Shown: positions 19,286 to 34,200 of the stretch, in pieces | How positions within the stretch are numbered: position 1 is the first letter of the stretch | Layout of the letters: every line of letters begins with the position of its first letter | Assembly: GCA_013407085.1 (NCBI GenBank) | Contig: JACCGJ010026004.1 | Coordinates: 42,536-106,535, forward strand | DNA: 64,000 nt | Source of the DNA: Atriophallophorus winterbourni | Taxonomy: Eukaryota; Platyhelminthes; Trematoda; Plagiorchiida; Microphallidae | Direction of reading: 5' to 3' | Program-made: the position numbers and the translations under genes | Notes under the pieces: generated by a model | The model's database searches: none | Seen by the model: the letters and a program-made list of their open reading frames with translations, nothing else | What the model was told of the DNA's origin: nothing

Positions 19286-22200
19286 CTGAAAAATTGTAGA
19301 CTGAGTTATAAGGTTTAATGACACGCTGACTATGTTTGTTTCCACGTTGATAGTGTTTTTGGATTTTCATGGTTACGTTCACGAGAAGCAACAACAAAAC
19401 CGGTTTTGTTCGTATATAACTCAAGTAGCACCATGAAAATAATTTATGCGGGTATGAAACGGATTATTCTATTACCGACATCGGGTTGAAACCATACTAG
19501 ACGAACGAAATGAGCGGCACCCTGTTGTGACCATCACCTTCGATTCGGTTGACGAGTCTTCTCTAAGAAACAGCGTCAAAAACGAAATCCCATCTAAGTG
19601 TCTCCATCATTAAAGGTAGCATCACTCGATGTGAAGCATTGCGAAAAACTCTTCTATTATGCTGTAGAATTTTTTCATTATATCAATAAAAACGGTAGAG
19701 TAGTTCCCTGCTTCCAACATTTCTTTTCGCTCTTTCACGAAGAAGCCTGTTTTTAAGGTTTAGCCTCCATACTGACGTTTGGCCTTAGAAGTACAAAACT
19801 GCTTTATTCGTGTGCACGAGTTTTCAGAAATGTTAATTTAACCATCAAAATACTTCAAATACCTGTTAGGGTGAAGATCCAATGACAAAAATCAGTCGCC
19901 TTAGGTCCAACAAATAGCGGGCAAGGCAAAGGGCGAGATCATGGCTTTGCTTAGAATGATTTGTGTGCAGTAAGTGTATTATCGGACGAAATTTTTGACT
20001 AATTAAATCGTTAGAGCGTAAGTTTTCTGTCCAATGAAATCGTCGAATGCAATCTTTGGCACTCAGCTTTTTGCTGCTTCCCGCGAAAAGTGGAACGAAG
20101 TGTCCTATCCATTAGTATGCTGAATTGTATGCAAAGTCATTTCAATATCGAGAACTGGCCTTTCTACTAAAAGCACTGCCGCCAGGTCGTGATGACACGT
20201 TTGCAGCATTTACGGAGCCTGACGTCCTCAAATATCAGACGTATTGGCATCCCAACTATCTGCTCATGTACGGTTTATACTGGTGATACTATTTGGCGTC
20301 AGGTTTGTAATATGTATGTACGAATGAATGAAATCACAAGACTGATCCAGGAAAAGTGCCGCACAGTCGAGGACTGCCCGTGCGCTAAGATACTGTCAGG
20401 TAGCCCGGGCATAGACAGCTATTGGGAAGGAAAATAGCAATGGTAGTGAAACTCCAACGTCTGTCGATGGCAAACCATTTTTGCACGGTGTAAAATCGTG
20501 CCTACCTATCCACGAGCTTGGTGAACATCCATTACCTAAGCTAAGCATTTGTTTAGGTCTGACAAACCTGTGGTGGCTGTTTAATTGCAGCAATCACCGT
20601 TGTGGAATGAAATTCAAACCAAAACAACTGCGTATATACATAAGCTCTGCGGTGTAGGCCCCTACTTCGGTGTAGGCAACCGGGTAGTATCATGCCTACG
20701 TTCAACGATGCCGATAACAACGCTTTGTACCCCCCTTCTCGCTTTGTACATCTCATTGTTTATGTTGAACGGCACTATATCTGTATCAGATTGCAAATAT
20801 AATATAATAATAAGCTCTGCGACACTACTTGGTATGCTGGCCAACCAAAGCGTCAGTGGTTTAACGTCCAACTATTTGGTTCCGGGTGCTAATAAAAACT
20901 TGGTCAACGCTTTAGAATCGCAGATGAATTCAAAAAAAGCTCGGCTGCTTGTGGTTTTGTGCTGCATCATACTGGTATATGTCTGCTACGAAAAATCTCT
21001 GATGTATCCGAAAGTGCACTATCGAACAATTCAACGTTGAGCTAGCGGGAGTCCGATTGTTAGTAACCTCTTTTATCAAGGCTATTTCTGTCATCTAAAC
21101 CTAATTATAAAACTGATGTATTTGATTAAGTGGTGTGCCGGGGCTGCATTACATTTGCCACAAACCGATAATTTACGTTTTTTTTTAAAAATTCCACTGC
21201 CATTGATTAGTGCCAATCATTAGTCGCGTACTGCAGTTGGCATCTCACGGTCTTTACGCTACTTTGTCCCGATGATCCGATCTATTTGTTTCGAGAAGTG
21301 TGGTGTGATGATGGACAGATAACACAGCATTTCAAATCTCTTACCTGCATCCAGGCGTGGTTCAAACTTTTCTCAACGGAGAACCGCTTTCGCAACCGGA
21401 CTTGCAATAACCGTGTAATCAGATCAATAGCTGTGGAGAAAATTGTATTGTCAAATACGTTTAACATTTCGGGGGATGTGAGCAGCACATCAGGTTGGTT
21501 ATCCATAAGCGCTTTGAGTGCTTGACCACGAATCACTGTGATTCTGTGTTTGAACAGCGTGGTTCGTTGTGCGAACCCTATGCAACAGTGGCATTTAAGT
21601 GTCACTTGTTTACGTTTAACATTGTTTGTTTTCCGACATCCTCACACTTCATAACCACATCCATGCCTTTTGCTACCACCAGTTGGAGTCAGTAGGATTG
21701 GGTTTGGTGAGCTTTTACAGCTTTTAGAATAGCACATTCTAAGCATGCTGGCTGTGTCTGGCAGCCAGAATATTAAGAACAGAACGTGGAAGCTTATGAT
21801 ACGGGTCTTTTCGTGTACCACAACTTGGTTGTGCGATGAGTAGACTGTCTTTATGCGGAGCAACTGAAGCGTGGTAGAACCCGCAACTTTAGGATAAAAT
21901 GTGTATGATGAGTGAGGTTTGGGACATCCAGGACTAAGATATGCTAAGGAAAAACAATAATTTTTTGGTTTCTTAGGTGCACATCCCAGTGCTTGCACTG
22001 ATTTTATCATATGGAGAAGGTTTGTTTAGTTTAAAGTTATCTGAAACAAATGTAAATGAAATCAAATTGAAGTCACTCCAAAATTAATCCAACAACCAGC
22101 CTTGATATTACCTATCTATTTAGCGCTGTCCATTGCTTTTGATGTGGTCAATGGTTCCGCTGGCGCACAGATTACATGCAGGCACTAGCCAGTGTCGACG

Positions 22201-25200
22201 CACATACCAATCTAAGCCGTAATTTCCCTTATCCAGGAGAAAGATGGGTTCTGGAAATGAGTAGTGAGAGTCTAGCACTCTGTGGCTGAAATTGATATCA
22301 TTTGTCGGTGACTGGCGCTGAGCTGCAGGATTCTGATAAGAACACGTTTCACGATTGATTAGCTGCGTGCGATAACTTTAATCATATTTGTGCTAGTCGT
22401 TGCGATTGGACCAGTTCTCTCCCGCATTACATAAAGGTCTTATTTCTGAGCATCAGCCGTGATAAGCCCTGTACCCGCACATTGCGATTCTAATAAATAG
22501 ATTGTTCGTTCAAACCCAGTTTTCATTGACTAATACGATCAAATGAACGCATTGGTCGCTTATAAGCTCCTCGAGTGCACGGTCAGGAAACACTTGGTGA
22601 TTCTGTATTTGAACATCGTGGTTCTTAGTAAGAACAATGATATATAAGCATGACTGTTTACCATTATACCACTGTTTGACGGCCCACTTTACCTTGAGCT
22701 TACTGTGCACCTGATGCCCCTAGACGAGCACAGCAAGGGACTCTACTAAAAATGATTTTGACGCATTATTGGCCATAAAACTGTTTACCTTCGGGAGATA
22801 TTGTTCCCCACGGTTGTTTTGGGTACATGAATTCGGCGTTTTCAATTTGATCCGTGATATCTTCTTCTTCGTTGAAAGGAAACGTTCCACTGAGGCTGGT
22901 CAATTAAGAAATGAATTTACTCATTGTGATACGCGGAAGAATAAGCAGAGTTTATAAATTCCGGACCATGGATAACCGCTCAATCAGGGGTAGTCAATCA
23001 ACACCGTTACTAATGGCCAGTGTTGTATTATTACGCCAATGTGTTCAATTAAACGATGCAATTAAAGTACAAAGAAAAAGAATCAGTTTGAGGGACTCTT
23101 GGGTTGCTCTTAAGTTTATATCCATGAAAATGTCCGCTGGATCATGCACGGATGTGCAGTCATGCAGTATTATTGTGCCGTGCGGCTAACATCGTGCTAC
23201 ATTGATTGGCCAACGGTAGTGAGCTGCATCCTGAAACACGCTGAAGTCTCACTACTATCGTTATTCTCTATTTCTCATATCTGTCTAGGCCTGGGCAACC
23301 TGGCAGTATCTTATCCCACGTGCAGTCTCTGACTGTGCGGCACTTTGCCTGGATCAGGCTTGTGCTTTCATACCATATACCATTCATCAAACGTATACAA
23401 ATTGATCGATATGATAGACATGGACATGTTTGGACCGATCTGAAGCACATGAATTCTATAAACTGGGATTTATTATTGCTCACCCCAACCGAAATCTATT
23501 ATCGGTTTAGGCCTCCTGACCTCAATCGGTGGTACAGCAAGATTCGACTCGGCGAATCATTAATTATCCACAAAGTTTGATTGATATATACGTGTCGTAC
23601 GTTTTCTTCAAAAGATGTAATCACCTGCGACAATTTTCGGGATGTCTTCCTCATCATTTGGGGACAAAAGTTTTTGATTCTGTAAGCCTTGTCAAATAAG
23701 TCGCGTGAACGGAAAATGATGATATTCGTCACTTTGGATATGCAGTTGTTGTTCCTCGGGGTTTTCGAATAAATAGCTTACGCCATAGCTCTTTCTGAGC
23801 AAGCTAGCAATCGGCGGTGCTATCTAGTTCCCAACTGAAAGTCATATCAGTTTCAACTGGATGCAACAAATAGCATGGCGTGTGTTGGCCATTTTAAGCT
23901 GAATTCGTAGCAATTACAAACTGACTGATCTGCCATGTCATATTTATCTCCCAAAGTTACTTAGCTACTTGCCGAAATACTTTGGAGTCTCGTTGCCATT
24001 TCCTTTTATATATCTCTAATACTGGGCAACTTAACCGTATCTTTGCCCATGTACACTGTCTGACTGTGCCACATTTTCTATGGATCAAGACTCGTGATTT
24101 CATGCATTAATAGCAAAATGTAACGTGTTGTTACGAATAGCATTACAGAAGTCAAAACCATGAACCAAACGGCTTTGTTTCAGATTTCAACGCTGTACTT
24201 GAGTTTGAGAACTTGGTATGAATTACGACGAAACATTTCCAATTGAAATTCCATATATCTTGACAGCCATATAAGTTCACTTCAGCTAGAATTTGATTCA
24301 ACTTTGAGTAATTAATCATTACCATAAGCCTGCGAGAGAGCTACTTAGTAATAGAAGAAGCATTTACTCAGCACGCGAAAAGGATGCGAAATAATCAAAG
24401 GATGGTATGCTATCGGGGCCATCAAACCCTTTTGGGTGAAATCCGTAAAGTTCACAGCATTCACGTGATCAGCAATTAGCGTCAATTTTACCCAATGGAC
24501 TACTGGAAGGAACACAAAATCCTTCGATCCTTTGATAAGTAATACCCAATATTTCAAAGTCTAAAGGACTAGATGCAAATACAAGGGGTACCCCACACTC
24601 TTTGGGCCATCGATACAAGTTTCCCCCGATTAAACTTGTTTCAACACATTGACCACCACAATCGGCTGTGCTGTCCTTAAAGTCTTTTCAATAACCGTCC
24701 ACCAACTTTCAAAATTTTCCCGTTCTAGAATTTGGTGTATCAACCATTTGTAATACATGGAGTGACGACAATACATATTGTCCTTGTGCTACCTTTAGGC
24801 GGTTTGCGTGCTTTTTATGGAACTTGTACCTGGGGTATGCTGATGCTACGCTACGACTTATTTCTTGCATAACGATTTAACGACACCTGCGTATTGACTC
24901 ATGGTAAATATTCAACTAGACTATACTTGACATTACATGTTTATTTCATACCTTTTTCCCGAACGAATATTTACTATGATATGGTAATTGTGAAGCTGTG
25001 TGCTTTTTGTGACCATAAATTCTTGAATCTTCATCATCAAACAAACGCAGAATGTAGTCTACTCGAGCATACGTCCCAATGGACTAGCTGATTGAATCGA
25101 TGTGTTTGCAAAAATAACGATAACCTCAAGGAATTGTAGACTTCTAGATATTCAATGCCTTCAAACAGGTTCCAATCGTTAAATGAGCACAAGGCGTGAG

Positions 25201-28200
25201 CTTCAACATTCAAGAATTTATGGTTTAAAAATGCTTGTAGTTGTACAACACCGTAGGATATTTGTATAACGACAATAAATATGTACAAAAAATTGAGGCA
25301 CTAGGAATATCGACGGTTTTGTAGTTAGAAAAATGTCATGTATTGTCTCGGTATGATGGAAAAATATTCGTTAGGATAAATGTCGTGTGAAGTTGGTCAA
25401 TTAAGTTATATAAACGGGATGTAGGATGTAATTACTAAGCTTAAATATATCCAGTTTGTTCCTGAAAATCCCTTCACTAGATGATTGTACAAGGTTTGAT
25501 GGTAAGGAGTTCCATAAGAAACAAACGCGCACCAAATAGATGAACCGACGGCAATTCCGGTGGTAATGTGGAATATCAAATGTTAGCGGGTGAGTACGTG
25601 TGGTATGGCTTGACCAGTGGTGAAACAAATGCTTCAGAGAGATGCATCTTTGAGTGTGGAGTAGATCCAATCGAACCAGTCTGCGAGCCACTGTATTCAA
25701 ATTAAGAACGCCATATGTGAGGTTGCGGAGACAGCCAACCATTTTAGTTGCTCTGTGATAAATCCTCTCGAGTAACCATTGGGCCCAAGCTTGCACTGAG
25801 TAATCAAACACTGGGTTAATATACGTATTTATGAGCAGGAAGACTGTTTCATGGGAAAATATACCCCGAAGCATACTTAGCATGCGGCTAGCTCTGTTGT
25901 ACACAGCTTCGCATTGTATGCTATTTTCCAGACTACCACTAATCCATACACCGAGGTCCTCTTTCTTTGTCATCTATTCCAATTGTTGGGATCCAAGTTT
26001 GTAGGAGAAGGAGAAATTTTTCCCTATTTGCAACATTTTTTACTTTCTGTAGTTGAATGGAAGCTTGTTCCGCTATGGCCAGCTATTCAATATATTCAAA
26101 TCGCTTTATAAATTCAAACTGTCCACGTTTGACGTGATTCGCATCAAAAGTTTAGCATCATCCGCAAAGAGAACCAATTTGGCTGGGACAAGTTTAGGAA
26201 CGTCATTCATGTAGACCAAAAAGAAATTCGGACCAAGTACCGAACCTTGTGGGACACTGCTAGTGACTTTGAGGTCCCTAGACATCACTCGATCCATACA
26301 TACAGTTGCCTTGCGATCAAGACGGTAGCTTTTCAGCCAGATAAGAAAGCACCCATTAATACCAGCCACCTGCAGCTTGCTCAGGAGTACATAATGGTCC
26401 GTGCGATAAAACACCTTCGCTATGTCCAACTAACAAGCATGGACGCCACGATCCTCATCCACTGCCTGCGTCCAGTCATTCATTGTCTCCAGTAGGTTAG
26501 TCAAGCAAGAACGAGACATCTGAAATGCATGTTGCTCTCTGGACAACAAGTTTTGGGCTTCGAGATAACTCACAATTCTTTCGCACACAATTCGCTCCAT
26601 GACTTTTGAGATCACTGGAAGGAGTGTAACAGGGCGGTAATTTGCTGGGTCAGAGCGAGTGCCACCTTTGTAGATGTAGGTGTTATAATTCCTCTATTTC
26701 AGTCAGTCGGTACAACACCCTCCCTCAAAGAGTGATTAAATAAATCACAAAGTGGTTCGCACAATTGACTGCCGCATACCTTTGGATTGAACGTGTGATT
26801 CCGTCAGCTCCCCGGGACTTGTTGATATTCAACCTGCGTAGGTGGTGCTGCACTATTTCAGAATTGATACATATATCGTTTATAGCCTCCGGAACAATTG
26901 GTGCTGACAAATGCGATGGCAGAATTGTATTCTTAAGGTTGAAAACTCGTGAATAAAAACTGTCTAGAGTGTTAGCGATTTCCAGGATAGAATCACTTAG
27001 TCCGTTATCTATCATGATCGGAAACACACTGGGTTTCATCTTCGGTTAACGATTCGATGAAGCAGTTTGAGATTTCATTGCATTTTTACTTTCAGCTGAA
27101 TAGGGTAATATTTTTTATCCTCCTGTATGCTTTGTGACTTGCTTCCGCAATTCGCGAAAGTTTTCCCAGTCGATTCTGTTATGGCGACCCTATGAATAAA
27201 CCATACCAAATTTCGCTTTCTTAATTGTTTTCTAATGCGACTGCGAATACTGAAATGAGGTTCTTTGCTCTTATGTTTCAGGACATATGTGGGATTTAAA
27301 TGTATCATGTTGGCGATGTAATCTGTCAGTGTTGTGAAATATGTTCGTTTTGAAGAAAACGTCTCAACGTGATAATTTTTTTCTACGAAGCAGGACTAAA
27401 AAGTGGATGAAACAAAGGGCAGTAGCATGGGATTTTCACAAGGCTACCAACGCAGCTGATTCTTGGGCACAGTTTACTCGGCTTAATTCGAGATGATAAA
27501 CAAGCGTTCCAATCGCAACTGAATTCGCAGATGCACCAGAATCCGAAGCACTTGTATAGACTTTTAAACGATAGAACGAATATTAAACCAAGAGTCTTTG
27601 CCCTAAAACTTCGTTCGGCTTCACAGAATGCATAAACCGCTGACCTGTTAGCAAACTTTTATGCCGGAGTTTTCGCGCCGAAATCCACGAAGCCTGATCA
27701 GGAACCAATCGTTCGACTTGACCGAGCGACCTTGAGTGAAGTATTGATTACTCCGCTGGTGGTAGCGCAGCACTTACGAAAATTAAACGTTAATAAATCT
27801 CTAGTGTTCAAAACGTGTCATGCGCAGCTATCTGAACTTCTATCTTGCATATTTAATAATTTTCTCCAAGCTGGCGTAGTGCCAAAAGACTGGAACCTGG
27901 GACAAATAATACCCATTTACAAAGGTGGTTGCCGTTCTGATGTTAAAAATTACAGACCGGTGACCTTTCTGTCTTCGGTATCAAACGTTTTTGTGCGAAT
28001 AATAACCGCAGAAATCGTGCGACATTGGAAACGAACGAACTTTTGGCAGTTGCCCAACATGGATTTCGCAGAAATTGCTCTTGTCTAACAAATTTGCTGA
28101 CAAGCTTAGACGATTGGACGAGGATTGTAGATGCGGGAGGCTGTATTCATGCGTGCTACCTAGACATTTCTAAAGCGTTCGACAGAGTTGATCACAATTT

Positions 28201-31200
28201 ACTCTTGAAGAAGCTAAGGAAACACGGCGTTGTTGGAGGACTATACGAATTGGTAAGAGATTTTCTCAGCAACAGACACATCCGAGTTCGTGTGGACGGC
28301 TTATTGTCGAAGAACATCGATGTCACTAGCGGAGTTCCACAATGTTCCGTGCTTGGTCCAATACTGTTTCTAATCTATATGAACGATATACCAATACCAA
28401 ATGATAGTAAGATGGTTTGTTTGCTGACGAAATAAAAGTATGGAGGCAAATCAGAAATGCTGACGATTGTATCTTGCTGCAAAACGATTTGAGTGCTTTG
28501 TTCAACTGGTCATCCGAAAATAAACTGTCATTGAATATGAAAAAGTCGAAGATGATTCAAATCGGTCGTCACCTTGGCTTTTCCTATCCATACAAGCTCG
28601 GTGACATGAACCTGGAGTACACCGAAGAAGAAAAGGACCTCGGTGTCTGGATTTGCGGCATTTTAAAAAAATGGTCTACAATGCGAAACCGTTTACAAAA
28701 GCACGTCTCGGCGGATATTTGGACGTTTTTCCCCGGGGTGTTTTCCTCTCATGATGAATACATATATACACCCGGTTCTAGATTATGACGCACAAGCCTG
28801 GACACCATGGCTCCAAAAAGACATTTTACTCCTGGATCGCATATACCGGAAAGCTTTTAAGCTTGTCATTTGACTCGAGAATATGCCATTCGCCGGACAA
28901 CTCAGGCGACTGGAGATGAGGACACTTGCACAAAGGAGAATGCCAGGTGATCTCATCCTCGCATACAAAATACTCACTACTGTTTCCCACCCCCTGGATA
29001 TATTATTCCACCTTCGAACTTCCAGCAACAGCCGTGCCATGGTTGCAAGTTGAAAATACCACATTCCAAACGGAACTGCTTCAGGTATTTTTATTCGGTA
29101 CGTGTGTGCTTTGCTTGGAATTCCCTACCTTCCGATTTGGTAAGCTCAAACAGTTTATCTATATTCAAATCAAAACTTGACGATTATATGAGAGCTAATC
29201 CGAATTTTGCCCCAAACTATTAGTAAACTATCATCGTTCCATTGATTTTGATTATATATATATATTTGTACTTATAGTTCCACTCTATGGTTATTGTAAA
29301 GTTAATTGCTTTTTCAGCCATAAATCTTGAATCTTGATAAACGATAGAATCACGGACTCGATGACAAAGCGGCTCATTTGTAATAATCGATTGTGAACAT
29401 GTAAGATGGCCATGCATAGAACGCAGACCACTGAAGAACAAACGCTGATCGATCTCTGCGTTTGACTCACGTGCCATAGAATGAGTCACCATAACTTGAC
29501 CGAGTGAATTTAACTCAGCGCATTCACTGTCATTAAACCACGGCTAAGTGCTAGTTGAACTTATTCATAGTGTCGTAGAATGCGAAAGCAGATGGCAATC
29601 AATACTTCAACAATTCCGCTTACCTAACATACAGAATAACTCCCACTGACCACATATCGATTCCTCTATTGTATGCACGATGCTTGAGTACCTCTGGAGC
29701 TGAAAACGAGGAAAAAGAACGACACGTCACTGAAAGAAATTCTCAACAATACGAGAGCGGGTTGAATAGATTTTGTTATACTAAAAAGCTGGAGTGAGCC
29801 TTGTTGGATGTACACATGGTTAGCACGGTTCATATGAACAGATATTAGATAATTGTACAGAAGAAGAGCAGTTTTTATATAATACAACATTGACTGATTT
29901 GACTTAATTGAGTTAACTTGCTGCATCCAATCGGTATGGTCCTCTCTATTGCGCACAAACCGCGTGAAATATTTCAATGATGCCTGTGTGGAAGTTGGGG
30001 CAAGAAACATTTGATTCAAGCAAACCACGGGTTTTCGCTGCCATCCGACTTTGACCACTCTCCATCGTGGTTTGTATGTCTCAAGAGCACGTAAATTGCC
30101 TGGCCCACAATGATCTATGAGTGTTACATTCAATCAGCAAATTAATTTAACCTGACTATCCGCATAATTTATTTCCGCCATCACAGCACAGGTTTCGATC
30201 GCATCGCTCCTGTTGAACGAATCTTCACGCAGCGTTAGTCGATCAGATGAGGGAGTTGGATAGTGGTAACTGCATTCACGTTCGCTACTTGGACATACCT
30301 GAAGATTTTGTTAGAGTCCATTCGAATTTGCTTCTACAAAAACTGCGCTTGAGAGAAGTGCATCATTTTTAACGTGTCTGCGATAATAGCCATCTGTTTA
30401 GACTTCAAAGGAGCATTTGATTCAGTCGATCGAAATGTCCTGTTTAACACCTTGATGTGCAAAGGCGTTCCGCAAAAGTATATCAACACACTACGTGCAA
30501 TTTATGCTCATATATCCGGGTGCGTTAGGGTTTACAACGAACTCTCACCCAAATTGCACACCACGAGTGGCGTCCGACAAGGATGCCCGATTTCTCCGTT
30601 TTTGTTCAATTTTGTAATTGATGCAATTATGGAATTGTGCAACGATGATGCCCCAGCTTTCAGAGTTCACATAATGCCAGGCGTTACGCTTCTCGATTTG
30701 GATTATGCTGATGATATAGTTCTGCTCTTCGAATCGTACACAGATGCACAGACGATACTGAACAAGCTATCTAGTAGAGTGCCGGCATTTGGGATGTATT
30801 TTGCAACCTCTACATTCAGTCTCCTGATGCAGGTCAAACAGCACTCTATTGTTGGACAATCAGGCGCTTGAAATTGTAGATTGTTTTACGTATCTCAGTA
30901 GTTGTATCAATAATTCTGCATCGTTAGATGACGAGGTCTCGGCACGTATTTCTAAAGCGACCGTAGCATTCCGCAACCTAGGTCACCTCTGGCGTCAGAA
31001 AGGATTATCTCTGTTACTCAAGGGTAGAGTCTATAAAGCGACAGTTCGGGCTGTGTTACTATATGGGTGCGAAACCTGGACCTTGCGTAAAGAACACATT
31101 CAGTGTCTCCAAGTATTTAACAACCGGTGTCTCCGCAGCATTCTAGGAGTTAGCTGTTACAATCGCATACGCACTGATGCTCTCCGAAATGAGTTGTTCG

Positions 31201-34200
31201 GTATTCATGTTGATATAGAGAAGCAGATCAACCTGCATAGGTTACGCTGGTTGGGTCACGTTTTACGAATGCCGTAACATTGACTTCCGAAACGGATTCT
31301 TTTTGCGACGCAATATCCCTATTGACGTAAATCTCTTGGTGACCAAACCATCACGTGGCTTAGGCAGCTAAAAACCCTTACTAGTAACCTTTCGAAAGTC
31401 GCACAACACGTCTTCCAGGTTGGAATCCCTGCCATCATATATCGCAATGGCTAGTTACGCTTCAGGATATGTCCCGAAACCGTGTTCAATGGCGGTCTTG
31501 CACTAAGCATATTCTTGGAGTGTTTGCTTAACCTTGTATGTTGTCAAGCGGAGTGACGAGAAAATCTTATTATGATGCATGACAGTGAAAGCCGCAAGGA
31601 AACTGCCGTGCTGATGTCGCTCTACTCGTTCACAAAACTTGTTCCATTCGAGGTGTAGGCACTTATTCCCAGTTTGCTTATGCTTACTCTTCTATAGAAG
31701 CCGTAGCAATTTAAGTCCCACCCTTCCCCATCTTTTAGGGTGGCAGTTAGGCATTGAGTACGTGCTACCGGTTTAATGCTGTCTTTGATGATGATGATTT
31801 ACAGCGTACAATATCCAAACAGATTTGAAGCGTGATACCACTTAAGACCTGGCAAAGTGAAAGTATTAAGATTGACGGTATGGTATGAGTAAGAATCAAG
31901 TGAAAACATGGTATTTGTCCATTTTTGTCATTCAACGCTTTGTTGTCAGTTCGTTTACGGATGACACAGTCTGAGCGAGTGAATGAATATTCATTTTATT
32001 GTATTTTTCCGTCTATTAAAGAATTTAGGTCATATCGACAAATTCCAGTTTTATCTTTGCAGCCAACGTCAGTTTCGTTGGCAGCGACCGCCTTAGAGGA
32101 TAATCAATACCTGGCACTACTGCGAAACAGTGGCCATGTGGTGCTTGTATTTGAATATGTATGTAGTGCGGAACGATTTAGCGAACAGACAAAAGTTGTC
32201 AGGAAAATAAAATTTAAATCCTAGAATATCAGTCTCCAGAATACACACACTAAAGAGTTTGATTTCATGGATTCTGGCTTACATAACAATACGTTTCTAA
32301 ATTATTTAAATTCGAAGTTTGACGGAAACTCAAGTTTTATATCACACAAATGCAACCACAACTGCCAGTTTGTTATCCGGAGTAGAACTAAGAAATGGCT
32401 AACTATACAGAGAGAGTTCTGGATAACTCATAAGAATTTTGGTACAGAAACACGTCAAGACTCTTTAAAGAGAAGATCGCACGCAGTTTGAATGGAACTT
32501 GCTTTAGATAATGGAAAATAATCCTAAGCTTCTCTACAAGATAGCAAATGAGCGATCAAGAATCAAACCAGGTGTATTCTCTGTACAAACGCCTAATGGA
32601 TTGACTCACTCTGCCCAAGATACCGCCAATGCTTTAGCAAAAGCATTCGATCGTGTTGACTAATCCCTACTACTGCAGAAGATTGAAACGCTTGGTATCA
32701 CTGGAAAGTTGTTGAATTGGCTAAATGACTACCTAACAAATCGCACTAACCAGGTATATGTTGATGGTGCATTATCCAAACCAATTGCAGCAACTAGTAA
32801 CTATGTGGTTTATGTCAATGAAGTACCGGAAATTGTTTGATGTAACATTTCGTTATTTGCGGACGACATAAAGATTTGGCGCAGCATTCGTAGTCTAGAA
32901 GACTGTCTGATATTACAAAAGAATCTTCATACGCTTCACAGCTGGTCGTTGAAGAACAAAATGCCGTTTAACTTCAACAAATGCAGGATCATGATTGTGG
33001 GGAATCGAGTAGAGTTCACATATCACATAAGTTCGCATGTCCTTGAAAATTGCAGTGAAGAAAAAGATTTGGGTGTCTGGATATACTCCAGTTTAAAAAC
33101 ATCACTTCAAACTAACACCGCTTTTAAAAAATCAACACGTGTTCTAAATCTACTCAAACGGGTATTTGAGAAATTTTCGCTCAATATATTCCCGAGGATC
33201 ATGAATACATACTCGAGACCAGTCATGGAATACGGTGTGTTGTCATGGTATCCGTGGCTCAAGAGGGATGTGGAACTTATGCAGCGAATCTATCACCGCT
33301 CAACAAAACTAGTTATCAGCATCTGAAACAAACCATATAAAGAAAGGATAGCTCAACTGAATCTGTTCGACTTTGCCTATATACGAATCAGAGGAGACCT
33401 TAGCTTATTTTACAAAACATTACATACCCCGAACCATCCCTTACAGGATTTATTCACGCGAAGGGATACGAGGAATTATCGGACCCATGAATATGTGATG
33501 GTCGTACCCCATTCCCGACTGAACTGTAGAAGGTATTTTCACTCTGTCCGTGTCTGTTTTACTTGGAACAGTTTACCTTCAACCGTTGCTCACGCCACTA
33601 GCTTGCATGACTTTAAAACGAAATTAGACGAATTTTTATTGCATTATTCGTTTCCAGAACACTTATATACTGTTTAATCTATGTTCTTATATTGTTTATA
33701 CACTTAAATTTCAATTTTTACCATCCTATGGTTGTTGTTAAGCTTGTTGCTTTTTAGACCATTGAAACCCTTGAATTACCTTGAAACATTGAATAAATAA
33801 CGACACTAGTTGCAAATCGATATCAAGCGTTTAGGCGGAAATCAAGCGTTGCTGACGCCGTAGTTGTTTCTTACATCTAACGACTTTGTTTCTCATAGCA
33901 ACCAGTATCAAGGTCACCAAGACACAGTGTGAATCACGTACGTGTGTCAAGCAGGTTTGAGTTCAAAGCGAATTTCAAACACTTTATATGGTCACCAGCG
34001 GACCATCTTATTTGATACAACTGTCTATACTACGTTCATTTCAAATGTGGTATAAGATATTTTGCGAATTTTTATATTAAAATTCGTGGAAATTCAATTG
34101 TTTCAATCTGATAACATGTTTGGCCATCAATGAACATACGGATTATATTATACGACATCTGATGACATTACAATATAGTTTATTGGACAGACAAGCATAT

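Larger units (their letters stand above)
27330..29345 (+). mobile_element. CR1/Jockey-like LINE, degenerate, plus strand
   Basis: Divergent from the previous copy, with 5' ends meeting near 27,320. Visible order: [35 protein letters not shown], an RT lacking the PGxD(E/G)I segment, [20 protein letters not shown], a frameshift near 28,025, [15 protein letters not shown] and [13 protein letters not shown]. Then [20 protein letters not shown], a frameshift, FADEIKVWR, and a C-terminal part to about 29,180. Ends with ATAAATCTTGAATCTTGA. Confidence 0.85.

Noticed and set aside
20585..21040. 151-codon plus-strand open frame
   Set aside because: It runs straight through the 158-bp retroposon and its target-site duplications, shows no known motif and lies inside a PKD intron. 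Chance frame.
31925..32224. 99-codon plus-strand frame between two LINEs
   Set aside because: No known motif, no splice partner and no element boundary associated with it; not enough to call a gene.
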